Shown here: piece after piece, positions 27,582 through 40,810 of the stretch
Numbering within the stretch: the first letter of the stretch is position 1
Layout of the letters: each line of letters starts with the position of its first letter
Source of the DNA: Acephala macrosclerotiorum
Taxonomy: Eukaryota; Ascomycota; Leotiomycetes; Helotiales; Mollisiaceae
Direction of reading: 5' to 3'
Assembly: GCA_014904845.1 (NCBI GenBank)
Contig: MU119293.1
Location: forward strand, 1 to 64,000
Length of the DNA stretch: 64,000 nucleotides
The notes under the pieces: generated by a model
What the model saw: only the letters and a program-made list of their open reading frames with translations
The model's database searches: none
What the model was told of the DNA's origin: nothing
Translations under genes and position numbers: made by a program

Positions 27582-29340
27582 ATGGGAGCCGACGAGAAAG
27601 ATCTCGGAGGCGCCTTGCATGTCAATGACTTGGATAGGTCGTCTGCGGATGCCATCCTCCTAGCGACCGAGGCAGACACCTCCGCATACTCACCATGGTC
27701 AAAGTCCATGTGGAGGCTGTATGGCGTGCTCGCCATTGCCTACCTCTGCGGATGTCTTAACGGATTTGATGGCTCTTTGATGGGCGCCATCAACGCTATG
27801 AAGCCGTATCAGGTAGGCCAATTCCCAAACCAATCTGCTGTGAATTTTCACTATGCTTACACGACGGACACAGAACTACTTTGGAATTGGCTCAACAGGT
27901 TCTTCTACTGGAATCGTCTTCGCAATCTATAACATCGGCAGTATTCCAGCTGTTGTACTCACGGGACCAGTAAATGACTACCTTGGTCGACGCGCAGGAA
28001 TGTTCACTGGATCCGTTATCATTATCATCGGCACATGCATTCAAGCGCCAGCAGTCAACATGCATATGTTCCTCGCTGGCCGATTCTTGCTGGGTTTCGG
28101 AGTCTCCTTCTGCTGTGTCTCGGCGCCTTGCTACGTCTCTGAGCTTGCTCATCCTAAGTGGCGCGGAACTCTGACTGGACTTTACAACACTTGCTGGTAT
28201 ATCGGATCTATTATTGCATCTTGGACCTGTAAGTGTTTCTAATTCTAAGACCAGACCATTACTGACAAGTCGAGGTTATGGTACTGCTTTCTTGTCTACC
28301 AACTGGTCCTGGAGAATCCCTATCTGGTGCCAACTTTTGTCCTCCTGCATCGTTGCAGGCGGAGTTTTCTTCCTTCCAGAATCGCCCCGATGGCTAGTCG
28401 GTCAAGACCGTGTTGACGAGGCACGAGCAGTCCTTGCAAAGTATCACGGCGAAGGTATGTACACAGATTTCTGAGAAGCAAACCTGCTGATCAAACTTCG
28501 CTAGGCCAAGAGGACCATCCAATCGTCAATCTTCAAATTTCTGAGATGTACTATCAAATCCAGACCGATGCGACTGACAAGCGCTGGTGGGATTACTCCG
28601 GCTTGGTCAAGACCCGCAATGCCCGCTCCCGCCTCATCTGCGTCGTCGGAATGGCATTCTTTGGCCAGTGGTCCGGAAACTCTGTCAGCTCTTATTACTT
28701 CCCTGTCATGATGCAAACGGCTGGAATCGACGACGAGCATACTCAACTCAAGCTCAATGGAGTGTTCCCTGTTCTGTGCTGGCTGGGTGCTATATCCGGA
28801 GCACGAATGACGGACAAGATCGGCAGACGTCCCCTTCTTCTCTGGTCCATCCTGTTCTCAAGTATTTGTTTTGCCATTATTACCGGTTGCACCAAGCTAT
28901 CGGTTGAACATGACAACAAGATGGCCTCCAATGTTGCAATCACCTTCGTCTACCTCTTCGGAATCGTCTTCAGCTTTGGATGGACTCCTCTCCAAAGTAT
29001 GTATATCGCCGAAACCCTTCCAACAGAGACCCGTGCCAAGGGAACGGCTATTGGAAACTTCGGCTCCAGCGTCGCTTCCACTGTCATCCAATACAGCTCT
29101 GGTCCCGCTTTCAAGAACATAACTTACTACTTCTACCTGGTATTCGTCGCTTGGGATCTGATCGAATTTATCGTCATTTACTTCTTCTTCGTTGAGACTA
29201 AGGATCGTACTTTAGAGGAATTGGACGAGGTCTTCTCCGATCCTCGCCCGGTCAAGAAGAGCTTGCAGAAGAGATCGGTTCAAACGGTGGCTGCCACAGT
29301 TGGTGTTGAGGTGAATGAGAAGTCCTTCGGGCATAGTTGA
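27582..29340 (+). CDS. MFS sugar transporter, lactose permease (LAC12) type
   Basis: Four exons (27582-27812, 27874-28228, 28275-28454, 28505-29340) encode 533 residues with about twelve membrane helices. Sugar-porter signatures are visible: DYLGRRAG after helix 2, [20 protein letters not shown] at the start of the central loop, DKIGRRP after helix 8, and [12 protein letters not shown] after helix 12. This places it in the fungal sugar porter family. The assignment to the lactose permease branch rests on overall similarity and on the divergent GH2 beta-galactosidase partner. It should import lactose or another galactoside across the plasma membrane with protons. The ATG at 27582 gives the expected hydrophilic N-terminus of about 45 residues. 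Confidence 0.88.
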
Positions 29341-29952
29341 TGTCCTGAGTTGTGCCCGGCAGAACTTTTGTTATTTCATGTTGGAATGGGATATTGCAGC
29401 TTATTTTTTGCAAACAGTTCGATACCCCTCAATGGCGGGGTATTTGAGGAAGACTTGAATGTTCTCGATATCCCCAGATTTGCCTCCAGATGATACCAAT
29501 ATATAGTGACTAAATATCCCCCAATTCCATATGCACCTGCAGGCCGTTTGAGGAGCTCAAGCTCAAAATCCCCATCCCCTACTCTGACACGTGATCATAT
29601 CACTTTTCACATCCAAAAAAAAAAAGAAGAAAAAAAGTACTTGACGGACCGAGAAATTCATCCTAATAGGATTTATTTTCTATTTATTCCGATAGATAGG
29701 GCAAAATATACTATAAACTCCTATTCGCACGCCACCACGTCCTTCCCCACAGTCTCCGCAAAAGAAACTCGCCCCGCGTCGCCCACCATCGACACTCTTC
29801 CCCATTCGGACATTTCAGCCGATCCCTGGCTGGCACGAGCACAATCTCTTTTGAACACCGCAATTCAACATTTGATATCAAATATAAGACCATCTAGCCT
29901 TTCCTACAATTCTTTTTTGGTATGCTCTTTGAATTGTGCATCTCGATGACGA
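29341..29952. other. Intergenic between permease and regulator genes
   Basis: About 0.6 kb. It includes an A-rich purine stretch (about 29616-29638) and pyrimidine-rich sequence just upstream of the regulator, as in many fungal promoters. No gene recognised. Confidence 0.4.
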
Positions 29953-32293
29953 ATGGGATCCATTGAGACCCACGAGGATGTAATGGCCTATCAAGGCCAA
30001 GGTCAAGGTCGACAGCAGAGGAGCAATTCGGACAGCTCGACGGCGAATGCTATGACTACCCCTTATGCTGCGAGACCGAGGAAGAGGACTGCGCATGCTG
30101 TGAGTCTGTTTAAAATCTTCCGAGATGAGGGAGAACTGACTTCATTTGCAGTGCGATGCGTGTCGTTTGCGGAAATCGAGGTGCGCCAATTCTCACTCGT
30201 CCTAGCCAAGACAGACCTCAATCGCTGACTCTCGATACCAAGATGCGACGGACGTCAACCATGCTCATGGTGCACCGAAAATGAGGTCGATTGTCTGTAT
30301 GGCAAGCAGCAACCCAGTGTGTGAGTTTCTCCTTCCTCTCACGTGCCAATCTCATACTGACCACTTTTCAGAACTCAAGGAAAGAGCGATCAGATCTTAG
30401 AGACTGTGCTGAGAATGGATAATTTGCTTCGTAGTATTCATGAAAATCTTGTAAGATCTATAGATTCTGTATTAGTGCTGAAGATTAATTTAGCCTCAGA
30501 ACGAGCAACAGAATGTCAGGTCGATAGCTTCGCCCCGATTCTCAGATCCCTCATCTCCAGACCACCAAGACTTTGCTAAGGTTGCAAATGCTACTGTAAG
30601 TAAATCTTCGACGCAGATTATGGCGTTTCGTTGCAAGTCTGATCTCTTTAGATACCATCAACACACATCTCAGCCACGCAAGATTTGCTCTCGGGATCCT
30701 TTGCAGCACCATTCCCCTCACTCCGTGCTCAATTCCATCCCATCTTCCTCCTTGAGAGCAAATGCCCCCCAATTCCCATTCAGCCCCGCTCCATAAGACC
30801 AGTCTTCACGACAGATGAAGCAGAAAGACTACTGACCGCTTTCCAACAAAATGTCAATTTCTGGTATCCCACCGTCAGCAAAGCTACCTTGCAAACACTG
30901 TTCGAGAAAGTTCGAAATGGCTTCGTCGAAAACACATGTGAAGACTGCGCTGCTTTACTCGTCATGGCTCTAGGAGCTGCATCAGAGCTCATTCACGTAG
31001 TCTACTCGCAAACCGAGTCTCGAGGATTTGAATCGAGGCAGCAGCAGAGTGAGCTGATGGCTATGGCGAGTGTCTGTTTTGATGAAGCGATGAAGTTGTT
31101 GACTGTGGCGTATATGGAAATCAGCACCATTGCAACACAGTGTATCTTTCTTGCTGCGTTCGTACATCTCACCTGAAATCCCGAGAGAACTTGGCTGACC
31201 TTAGAAAGCCTGTATTGCGCATTCCTCCAACGGCCTCTCCAAACATGGAGTCACCTCAACACAGCAGCAGCAAAATGCCGCTCACTCATCGCCTACGGTA
31301 CGGGGTCAGGAAACCCCGAAGACGACGAATGTATCCGCCGCATCTTCTGGTCCTGCTATATCGTTGAAAGGTATCTCCTCTTCCCCCCTCTCCTTTCTTC
31401 CATCACAGAAACTCACAAACCATCCCAGCGACTACATATCCGAACTCTCCCACCTCCCCCAAAGCGGAGTAGCAGACCAAGAATCCGAAGTTCCCCTCCC
31501 GGGCCCCCTCCAAACCCACTTCACAGAATCTGAAACTGAATCCTCAGCCCTCTACTTTCTATCCTGCATTTCCATCCGGCGTCTCCTAAACCGCGTCCAC
31601 CACCTCCTCTACGCACCCGAAAAACACAATTCCTACATCTCCCAAACCTCCTCCCAAAACGACGGTCTAAAAGCCTTAATCACAGAACTAGACCGCCAAT
31701 TAGTCCTTTGGCACGACACCCTCCCCAATTTTCTTCAATTTGAGGAAAATACTCAAGATTGCAGGAATGAGCACGCGGCGTTTTTGAGGCAGAGGTATTT
31801 GGCGTGCAAGAGTGTGATTTATAGGTCGTATGTGGAGATTATGTTGAAGCATGGTGAGCTACAGCAGCACTCGAGGGAGACGGTGGAGGGGGCGGGGAGA
31901 TGTTTGAAGGCGAGTTGTGATCATATTGCGAATTTGAGGAGTTTTGGACAGACGGTTATGATTGATACTTGGATTTGTAGTTTGTCGTAAGTTCCCTTTC
32001 CTTTTCCTCGCCTCCCGTCTCACATATCTCTGTTGTTTTTTTTCGTTCAGGCCAAGAGTTGCTGACAGGGGTGGAAAAACAGAATGACAAGCACAATGTT
32101 CATCCTCCTCCTCTCCCTCCAGAACCCCTCCCTCCGCCCCGCCCTCCTCGAACACAACATCCCAAAATTTGGACCTCACCTTCGCCAACTACTCAACTCC
32201 TGGATTAACCTCATCCCACAAAAATCTCCATCTATACAACAAAGTATCCACCTCATCGCCGAAATCGAGAGTTTGATCAGGGAATCTCAGTGA
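29953..32293 (+). CDS. Zn2Cys6 fungal transcription factor
   Basis: Nine exons (29953-30099, 30152-30180, 30243-30320, 30372-30450, 30500-30595, 30652-31157, 31209-31370, 31429-31986, 32083-32293) encode 621 residues. The binuclear zinc cluster is split by two introns: CDACRLRKSRC plus DGRQPCSWC and a last Cys (C-x2-C-x6-C-x5-C-x2-C-x6-C). A linker and a short coiled region follow (QILETVLRMDNLLRSIHENL), then the fungal_trans domain from about residue 160 (FWYPTVSKATLQTLF; later RRIFWSCYIVESDYISE). Exon 2 is only 29 nt. The gene lies 613 bp downstream of the permease gene on the same strand, so it is a candidate regulator of the lactose gene pair; that role is inferred from position only. Confidence 0.88.
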
Positions 32294-33719
32294 TAGGTAT
32301 TAGCGAGGCGATGGAGACATGGTTTCAACCATTTAGAAAACTACCAGTACACCCAAGCATGTCATATTAGATACGTCAAAAGTCCACCGCGATCTCGTTT
32401 ATGTATTTTTCCCTTTCAAGTTCTGCGGTTTTCAATATTTGTAAATTAAATTCTCAAACGTACTGCTCCGTCTAATTCAGCTCTGATTGGTTTCAGCCTC
32501 CCAGATCGATGTGGGACTTACTCTGCTATCTTTGCGATTAACTTGCGCAAACCCGCCTTCGCCTTAGCATCTATCTCTTCCCTCGTTTTCGTGTGTTTGT
32601 CACTCGCTTGAAACTTACTTTTTCGAGATGTGGAAAGGGGCGCACGTGATTCTCCTCCTCTTTCTCATTAAAAATCTTCACGTTTCGCTTTTTCGAGATT
32701 TACAGGATCTAGACCCAATAAGGCGAGAGTTTTGTTGTTTAGTAGTGAAGTCATGAGGGGTAAGTTCTCTCCCTTGTGCAAAGTGCTCGGCTTTATACAA
32801 TTTTGACTCTCTTATTCTTCTCGCAGTGAGAAAAACCTCCTGCATGGGCAACGATGGCTTCTTTCTTGACATTCCTGATACATCGAGTATTCAACTCATC
32901 ATCTAGGTGTGGCTTCGTGCTTTGATCTATATCATCCTTTCGAATTCCCAATGGATTGAACCATGCTTGTCAGATATGAATATAGCCGCCATAATCTGAA
33001 ATAGGATTACTATCGCCTCCTAGCTAAGGCTTAGTCTAAGGGAGTAAAGACCTTGTGATTAGTAGTAGCAGGCACAGAGAAAATATCGCTTGGAATTTTA
33101 GATTGCTTTTGGGCTATTGTTGGAGGAAGGTGGGAGATTTGAGTCGTTTTGGGAGAATGGCGGAGGTTGGAAGTTTGAGAGATTAGTAATTGATGAAAAG
33201 TAGGATATTGGCGGGATATTGGCGGGGGGAGGCTGATGGGCAATTGGGAGATTGGGGGAATTTGAGGCATCGAAATGGATTGGGATAATAACAGGGAATA
33301 TGGAATATTGAAAGATCGGATACTGGAGGGACTGGGGATATGGTTGGAACTAGGGACATTTGCGGAGCTTGGGGCGTTCAGGGAATTTGGGAGATTGATG
33401 CTCTTAAAATGCCCTTTATTGTGAGGTATATCCAGACTGTCGCATAGGCAGGGGAGAGGAGAGGGAGTGAGCTATAACGGTTGGTATCAATACTGGCTAC
33501 TCGCTATCCCATTTATACAAAATCGTTCGAACCCCAATCGCGTACAGTACTGTACATGTGTACATTTATGTACCTCGACCTATCCAAATATCCAATGAGT
33601 GGACTTTCCGCTCAACACGCTCGTCCTATTATCCAAACAGCAAAAATATATCCAAGAAATCTGCCTAGCCCAAAGAGTGAAGCCACCAAGGTATCAAAAC
33701 AAATCCCAAAACATACACT
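32294..33719. other. Intergenic with purine-rich tract
   Basis: About 1.4 kb between two 3' ends. No gene recognised. The interval 33120-33400 is a G/A-rich imperfect repeat, listed separately. Confidence 0.4.
33120..33405 (+). repeat. Purine-rich imperfect repeat
   Basis: Variants of GGGAGATT, GGGATATTGG and GGGAATTTG recur about every 15-25 bases on the + strand. The minus strand reads as Pro/Ile/Ser-rich low-complexity peptide, which is likely chance. Confidence 0.5.
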
Positions 33720-35822
33720 CTACTCCATCCCCGGAGTAATCTTCTCATTATTCGCTGAATTCTCATCGGAACTCGTATTGACGAACTTCTCCTTCTGCAT
33801 CCCCCTCGTCCCTCTGAAAAAATTGTGCACCTCTTCACTCCACTCGTCATCAAAAATCACAGCCGCCTCCGGATTTCCCGCTTTCTCAGCTTCGCGCTCC
33901 TCCCACTCAGCTCTCATATCATGAATCTTTTGCTGTCTATCCAATTCAGGATCGTAGCTCTTTCCAACACCGCGGAAACGTTCCCAGAGGGAAAGATGCT
34001 TGGGGTGTACGGCAATGCCGTGATATTCATCGCCGCGACCTTCGCGGAGGTATGCCCATCTTCGTTCTTGTTCTTTGAGATCGAGACCGGTGGTGTCGGG
34101 GAGGAAGAGCGCAGTGAGCAACATGCCGAAAAGTCCGAACCAGGGAACGAAGTAGAACTTTTGTTGGGTGGTGATGTAGTTGTATACCACAGCTGCGAGT
34201 AAAGCGCCGGCCTTTCCGCAAGCAGCGGAGATTCCGTGAGCGGTGGCTCGAATTGAAGTGGGATATACTTCGGCTGCTACCAAGAATGTGACCGAATTGG
34301 GACCGAATTGGTTGAAGAAGCCGGAGAGGAAGTACATTGCTTGGAATGCCTTGATACCATGGATAGAGCTGTAGTATTTATAGTGGAAAGCAGGAACGAC
34401 GAACAAGACGAAATCCATCAAGAAGCCGATTTGTTGCATCCATTTTCTGCCGTAGAATTTGTTGTCGATCATGAAGGAGGCGAGGTAGTAACCGCACAGT
34501 TGGACACCGACATTGACCAAGTTCCAGAGCCACCCGGTCATGACGTTTCCGGATGCTGCGGATTCGGGAGACAAGACTTTGATGAATTGGGATTGGAAGA
34601 GTTTGTTACCGTAGAAAAAGACGTCGTTGGCGAACCAGCCTCCCGTGGTGGCGAGGAGACGGGGTCCGAAGTATTTGATTGTCATCTTGAGTGATTGAAC
34701 ATCGTAACCAGTGACCTTAGTCTTCTTCTTCATGGCGTTCAACTGCTTGGATGCAAGAGGCATCTTGAAGGTACGGTAGTAGACGAGCCAGAGGGTTCCG
34801 ACGGCGGGGAGGGCGAAGGAGACACGGTAGGTCCATTGTGCAGCGACGAGAGAGTATGGTGGGTTGCCACTGTGGTGGAAGATGAGGAGGAGGATGATCA
34901 GGATGACTTGGTTGAAGAATTGTCCCCAGCCTTGCATCAAGAAGGCCATGGTGACCTTGCGACCACGGTGGAGGCGGTCGTCCTTGGTTGAGATGCGGCC
35001 TGATCCGGTAGCGTTCTCCATTGCTGCGGTGGCAGTCATGGGGTATTCACCACCGACACCGACTGAGTAGAAGAAGAGTGACCAAGCGTAGCAAATGACC
35101 CAGCCATTCAGGTTGTCGCCCCAGGAAGCAGTCAACATGAGAAGACCGACGAACATGATGATGGCATCTTGAATGAGACCCCAGCGACGTCCGATGCTAT
35201 GACTTATGAGCATATATAAGAACCATGGAGTTTGTGTGGCTTACGAGTCACCAATGATCCCAACCGTGATCTGACCAACGATTATACCAAGAACTTCGAG
35301 ATACGTGACAGCGTTGATCCATTGCTCGTCACAGACCTTGAATTTGCTCCAGCATTGAGGCCAGACGGCTTGGAACAATGGTGTAAGGTTACCAATGGAG
35401 AAGAGAACGTAACTTTCGAGGTGTTAGCTCTGTTCTCACTTTCCATGCCACAAAACGTACCCTTCAAGACCAAGACCAGCACCGGGGAGAACAGCGTTCT
35501 TGAAATACCATCCGACGGGGCTCAAAGGGTCCTTCTTCATCATGGCCCAGATTTGTCCCAGCTCCTTCTTCGATTCGGCACTGTCGACCGCATGGACAAA
35601 CTTCGCTCGTTGTCCAAGTGGAAGGTCGGCCCAGTAAACACCTTCTTGGGTGTAGAGATCGTCCGGGTGCAGGAGGTAGTTGAAGATTTCGGCCTCCCGA
35701 CTGGGATCGTGAGTGTATGGGTAGGAGACATGGTCGTCGCCCGTCTCAGGGCCGTGAGGAACACTGACCATGCCCTGGTTGGTCGGGTCATGGTGCTGGT
35801 GGTGGTGCATGAAGTCGGCCAT
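33720..35822 (-). CDS. MFS transporter, phosphate/Git1-like group
   Basis: Three exons (35822-35461, 35412-35245, 35196-33720) encode 668 residues. The hydrophilic N-terminus (about 120 residues) is His-rich at its start (HHHQHHD). About twelve membrane helices follow. Helix 1 lies at the junction of exons 1 and 2 (YVLFSIGNLTPLF). Further landmarks are the IGRRWG loop, GVGGEYPMTATAAMEN, and the long central loop with RGRKVTMAFLMQGWGQFFNQV. AAEVYPTSIRATAHGISAA lies near helix 11. The tail of about 100 residues is charged. The GGEYP motif is typical of phosphate:H+ symporters and of Git1-like glycerophosphodiester carriers. The substrate cannot be decided from sequence. The gene is convergent with the regulator gene. 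Confidence 0.8.
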
Positions 35823-38800
35823 CTTATCTCAGTCTGGATACCCTTGAAGAGAGTATCGTGCACTCGAGAGGCAATTGAGGTTGAGGCTCTGTGGGAGAGT
35901 GGTCGAGGTTGATCTGCGAGACACCGAGAGCCGTGTCGTCGTGGGAGCGTTCAAAATATATAGCAGTATGGGTGGTGCGGGACACTAAGGCAGGGTTAAG
36001 CTAACGGGGGGAACGGCTCCCAGTCAGGCTACCAAAAAGTCTTTTGCCCCACGCAATGCTTGAAATACTCTGATCAAGCCAGCTGTTTCGGGAATAGACG
36101 GCGTATTAGACAAACACATGTGTCGAGGATCCCACCTCATGGGTCGAGGATCAAGCAGGCGGGGATAGGAGTGGCCGCTGCGAGGCGAAGGAAGAAAGGA
36201 AGACTTCGAGAAGGAGTGAGACGCGGAGAAGGATCTGATTTGGGCGAGGGGGTGGAGACGCTGGAAAGATGAGATCCAAGGGAGGCGTGTACCGCGCCAC
36301 CTATAACTGGATGGGATTCAAGACCCCTCGTCGTTGGCAGCGTGCATTGCATTGCGTTCAATTCCGCTGGTGTTTTAAACTTTGAACACGATTGTACCCT
36401 TTCTTGGCGTAGCCGTGGAAGACGCGATGGCCCTGTCAATGAGCGAAGCCAAGCCGGGGCCCATTCATCGTCGGGGCCCTTGCCCTGTCTGGGATAAGTG
36501 CGGGCTGACCTCGACGCCTTGCCGGAAGGGGAGATCGGGGGCACGAGTCTCTTTCTTCACTCCAACGACCTGACCTCCTGTCCTCTCCATTCATGCTAGC
36601 ATCCCGGCGTGAGGTGAAGTGCTGCATCTCGACCATGGTATCAATGAGAACAGCCACGAAAAGCCGCAGTGTTTCGTTTCACCCGCGCTGGCGCTGGCAG
36701 ACTCAGTCCTGCGGGCTCTCCCCGACCTGCACTGCGCAAAAGTTTGCAGAGCCAGGCGTACTTCTCTCCCGCTTCCACTCCCGTGTGATCCATCAGTCGA
36801 CAAAGCTGGCTGTCGAATCATTATTTCAGACGAATCACCCGCTGACTGAGCGCGCTGCTCCAAGTTGACTGTACCGCAATACCTGCATCGGGCTCCACCA
36901 CCACTACCACCAAAACAAAGTTTCCGCCTCCGCCGGCCGCCCGAGGACGGTCCAGACAGTTGATAATGGTGCCGCCAGAGGCCACGCTGGAGAAGCTGTC
37001 GTGGAGGTCCCATATCTGATATTTGATATCGACTATCGATTCCACCTCGGCCTCGCCACAGTATCACCTCGCATCATCTCCGCTCTCCTTGTGTGTACTT
37101 GCTTGTACTTCGTAGACGTCGAGGTGTTGGGTTCTTGGCACACGACGTCATTTTACACTTTAGCCTCCTAAGTGATCTTATCTCTCCAGATAAAATCTGT
37201 CAATCTGACCTGGCGCCTCTCCCGCACCCAAGAACACACAACCCAAGCCAACCCATCGACGCCCCCTTTCCAACTGAAGCTCTTTCGTCAGAAATAAATT
37301 ATGACCACCAGATGGCAGGCCACCCTCACATCGGTCGGCCCCCTCCAGAACGAGACGAATCCGCCCATGGACAGGCATGCAATGCGAGCCGGTTCAAAAA
37401 CGAAGACTTCACGACGTTCACAACAGCCAATCAGAGGTCCCAATAAGAAAACGTGCGAGATTCTTTCGTGCGGAGAGAAAGTTGTGCCGTGGGGGGCGGA
37501 ATGCCACCATGCGGTACTTGCATTAGGGGATGCAGCCGTCGCAGGGTCTTCACAATCCCTGTCATACGAATCCGGCAATGCGCGGCGTGCTCCTGGCGTG
37601 ATGAGATGTTCTGCGGCCCCAGAGCGACCAAACTTACTTCCAGAAGACGATGGCGAAACGACGACGACGGCGACGACTGTCACCAGATAAGCGTCTCGAA
37701 TTTACGAGAGAGTTTGAAGGTTTTTGACAATGCGAAAGCCCTGCGATGGCTACTTTATCCGGAAGTCAATTGACCCTCGGCAACCTTCATATCACGCTGC
37801 AAACCCCTTTCGATCCTAGCAACGGCAGTCTGTTCTTCATCGGAGCATTCAAACCTTGTGCTATTCCAAGAGCTCTTGGCAGCTTCAAGGCTTCAAGCCA
37901 AGCCGGGTGAAAGCCACAGTGGATTCCATCATCAATGTAAGTACAGCGTTTCTGCCTTGTCATCTCGTTCCAATTCCATCCAAAAGCTCGGATCCTCAGC
38001 CGGACACGTGCTTCATTCTCTCTTCTCATACGCCAGAAACACCAACGGCAACATCACGGCTTTATCAATCCTTCTTCACCAGTTCCATCTCTTACGCTGG
38101 CCTGTCGCATATCTAATAACGTTATATCAATCTCGGAACGAACGGCTTTACTCATCCTATAACTCGGTGTCACCGAATTACGCACCCCAGACTGACCAAC
38201 AAGCCACCAAAAACGGGAGGACCTCTCCCAAGAGATGGGCTGCATGCTGCAAAGACAGAGCGAACACGCCACACAGATCGACGCTGCATGGCGTCTGCTT
38301 GTCATGTTCAAGGGCAAGGGGGCTGGCGACGCCACGAAAGTTTGCCTGGGCCGCTGAGAGAGGAGTGTGAAACCCACGTTTTGCGGTGCTTAGCGGTAAG
38401 TGGCTACTTTAAGACGTCCATCGGCATACGATTTCGAGACGATGTTGGGAATCAGTGATATATATCTGGTATCGAAGTAATATTAAATAACAAGATCTGG
38501 ACGACCTGATTCCTGCCATGGTAATCTGCCTTGTGGTGGTGACGAGAAAGATTTTGGGAATGATGCTGAAGATACAGGATCTTAGACTCTGAGAACTATG
38601 GGGTTCTGATGACGGAGAGAGGAAAAGAGAAGCATCGCCAGCAAGGAGGCCTATCACCGTCAGAGACCGGACCTCGCTTCCAAAAACGAATCAGCAGCAG
38701 GCAAATTATGATTAGATTGCAGGATTCTGCAAGGCAGAGTGTCCTTCGGGGATGCGCGGTGATGTCTCAGTGCATATCCACTCCCAAAGTCACCAGTCAA

Positions 38801-40562
38801 GTGATACTGTTTGACATCGTGCTTTTCTGTCTCATTTGAGCGTTATACTTTACTTGCTGTGCTGTACCGTCCTATCTCCTTCCATTCTTTTCACCCTGGA
38901 GCTGTCCGAGGTAATTTAAGATAGCAGCAAACCGTTACAAAGCGCAATATATTTCGAAAGCCACAATTGTAGAACGGCACAGCACAGTCATCCTTTTAAG
39001 TTTCCGCTTGACCTCTCACAAGGTCCTGCTAGATCTTAGGCATCGAGCTGCATACGTGATAAGCAACATCTTGACGTTTGCTCAGAAAAGCAAAAAAGAT
39101 GAATCTCGACGGGATATCCAGATCCTCTCTGGATTTGTTATCTTCAGCCACGCTCTATCCGTGACTGAGAGCAACGCGCGCTATGGCAGGCATGTGTCAC
39201 ATCTACTTGTCCCAGATGCCTTGCGGTCTTTTCAGCCTTCTTTTCTGCTGTCGTTGAACTTCAAATCATCTCTCGCGCTCACATTGGGTTTTATAAGCAC
39301 TGCAGGAAGAGAGCGAAAACGGCACAAATGAGCTTGGAGGTACTTTCGGTCTATGCATTTACGATTACGATCACAGCGTCAGTCAAGACGTCGAATTCCC
39401 ATCCGCTTGCTCGCCTGCTACTGTAGGTTCCCCGCATACAAATCACAGAACTCTACCAAATTCACCCCGCACTCGACAAGCTTGACTCATCCCTGCAGAC
39501 GCGGGAGACCCCCACAAGTCTCTCAATCTCACCGCTGGCTACTAGCGAACCTTATTTATACCACCTCTTAAGCAGAGCTTACGAGACGAACCGAACGTTT
39601 ATCGAGCCAAGGGCTATACCCATGCCGTGGTGTTCCCGCCGGAGACTTCGAAATTAACATTCGACCCTTGGTATTGACAGCTCCGGTCAGCGAATGCTAG
39701 GTTTTGAGGCGGCAGGTTGCTTGAAAGCTAATTTCTGGAAGTCGTGAATTAATTCCGTGCTGTTGTCATTTCTCTTCTTTGTTGTCAACTTGTGATTTCA
39801 TCGGATAAAAGCTTCACATACGGCTAGGGGACCCAAGAGGCGGTTTCATGGTTTGGAATAGGTGTACTGGTCGGTAGTCAACGCCTATTCACGACTTACT
39901 CACTCCGAACCATGTGTTACTCTGAGCCTTGTACCTCTCGAGTCTCGTACTCGTTGATATTGATCTCCTGGCACGCTCCTTCCTGCAATGTTGTGAAAGC
40001 CGATTTGGATAGGTCTAGATCCCATTTATATACTCCAGTAAGTCTTCAAACCCGGTCCTTGCTTGCCAAGAATTTTGGGAAAGTACTTCCCACAATCCAT
40101 CGACACTCGCACGACTTCTTCAAGTCTAGAGTCTTGATTCACTACTACGACAAGTAAAGTTTCGCAACTTAGAAAGGTATAAATTCATGCTTGGATTGAG
40201 ATTTCGTATCCGCGATCGACAAGGCTTTCTGTTGCGATGGAATACTGCGGAGCGTGGAGTTGTGAGGGTTGATTCAAGAGGTGTTGCTGAATACACTCTC
40301 TGAGGTGCTTTGGTTCGAGTGAAGAGGAACTTGGTTCTGGACTATTTTTGCTCTATGGGCTTGAAAGGGTAACATTGTTGTTAAGTTGAAGTTTTGCTAT
40401 CAATTCCGGAGCATATGTTGGCGCAGTTATGATTAGAAGAGCCAAATGCCGAGTCGTGTTCAGAAACATACCCGATATAGCGAGCGAGCGAGTGAAGCAA
40501 GCGTTTGCGGGGTGGTAGAAGCTCGGGAAAGAAGTGGAGGTGGAGGTGAATGGGTAACGAGC
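35823..40562. other. Long gene-poor stretch
   Basis: About 4.7 kb upstream of the MFS gene. Composition is normal to GC-rich around 36-38 kb, and many short ORFs overlap on both strands without any recognisable domain. The first few hundred bases should include the MFS promoter. No RNA gene seen. Confidence 0.4.
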
Positions 40563-40810
40563 CGGGTTTGTGCGATCAAGGTATTTTCAAAAAAAAAAAA
40601 AAAAAAAAAAATTTGCTAAATAAATTCTCGAATAATAAAAGTATTAATAAATGCAAGTGCAATTTATCCAAAATGAAACGCGAGACCGAGATATGAATAT
40701 TTATCAGCGGTGCTTGCAAACTTTGAAAGTGATAGTCGTGATTTTTAAAGTTTATAAGCAAAAAAGGAACTCGCTAAAGCCTAAAAAATGCCCTGTGACG
40801 CACAAACCCG
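40563..40810. mobile_element. MITE-like element with imperfect terminal inverted repeats
   Basis: The left end begins CGGGTTTGTGCG (40563-40574). The right end, read on the minus strand from 40810, begins with the same 12 bases. After these the ends remain alignable with small gaps (ATCAAGGTATTTT against TCACAGGGCATTTT). The 248-bp element has an AT-rich interior with a run of 23 A (40589-40611) and no ORF, as expected of a non-autonomous DNA transposon. No target-site duplication is certain, so the ends may be off by a few bases. Confidence 0.55.

Noticed and set aside
34308..34694. + strand ORFs across the 34-35 kb MFS gene
   Set aside because: Shadows of the minus-strand transporter, whose membrane helices and motifs are clear.
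37301..37690. 129-codon ORF overlapping a 131-codon minus-strand ORF
   Set aside because: Both are low-complexity readings of the same GC-rich sequence, without domains.
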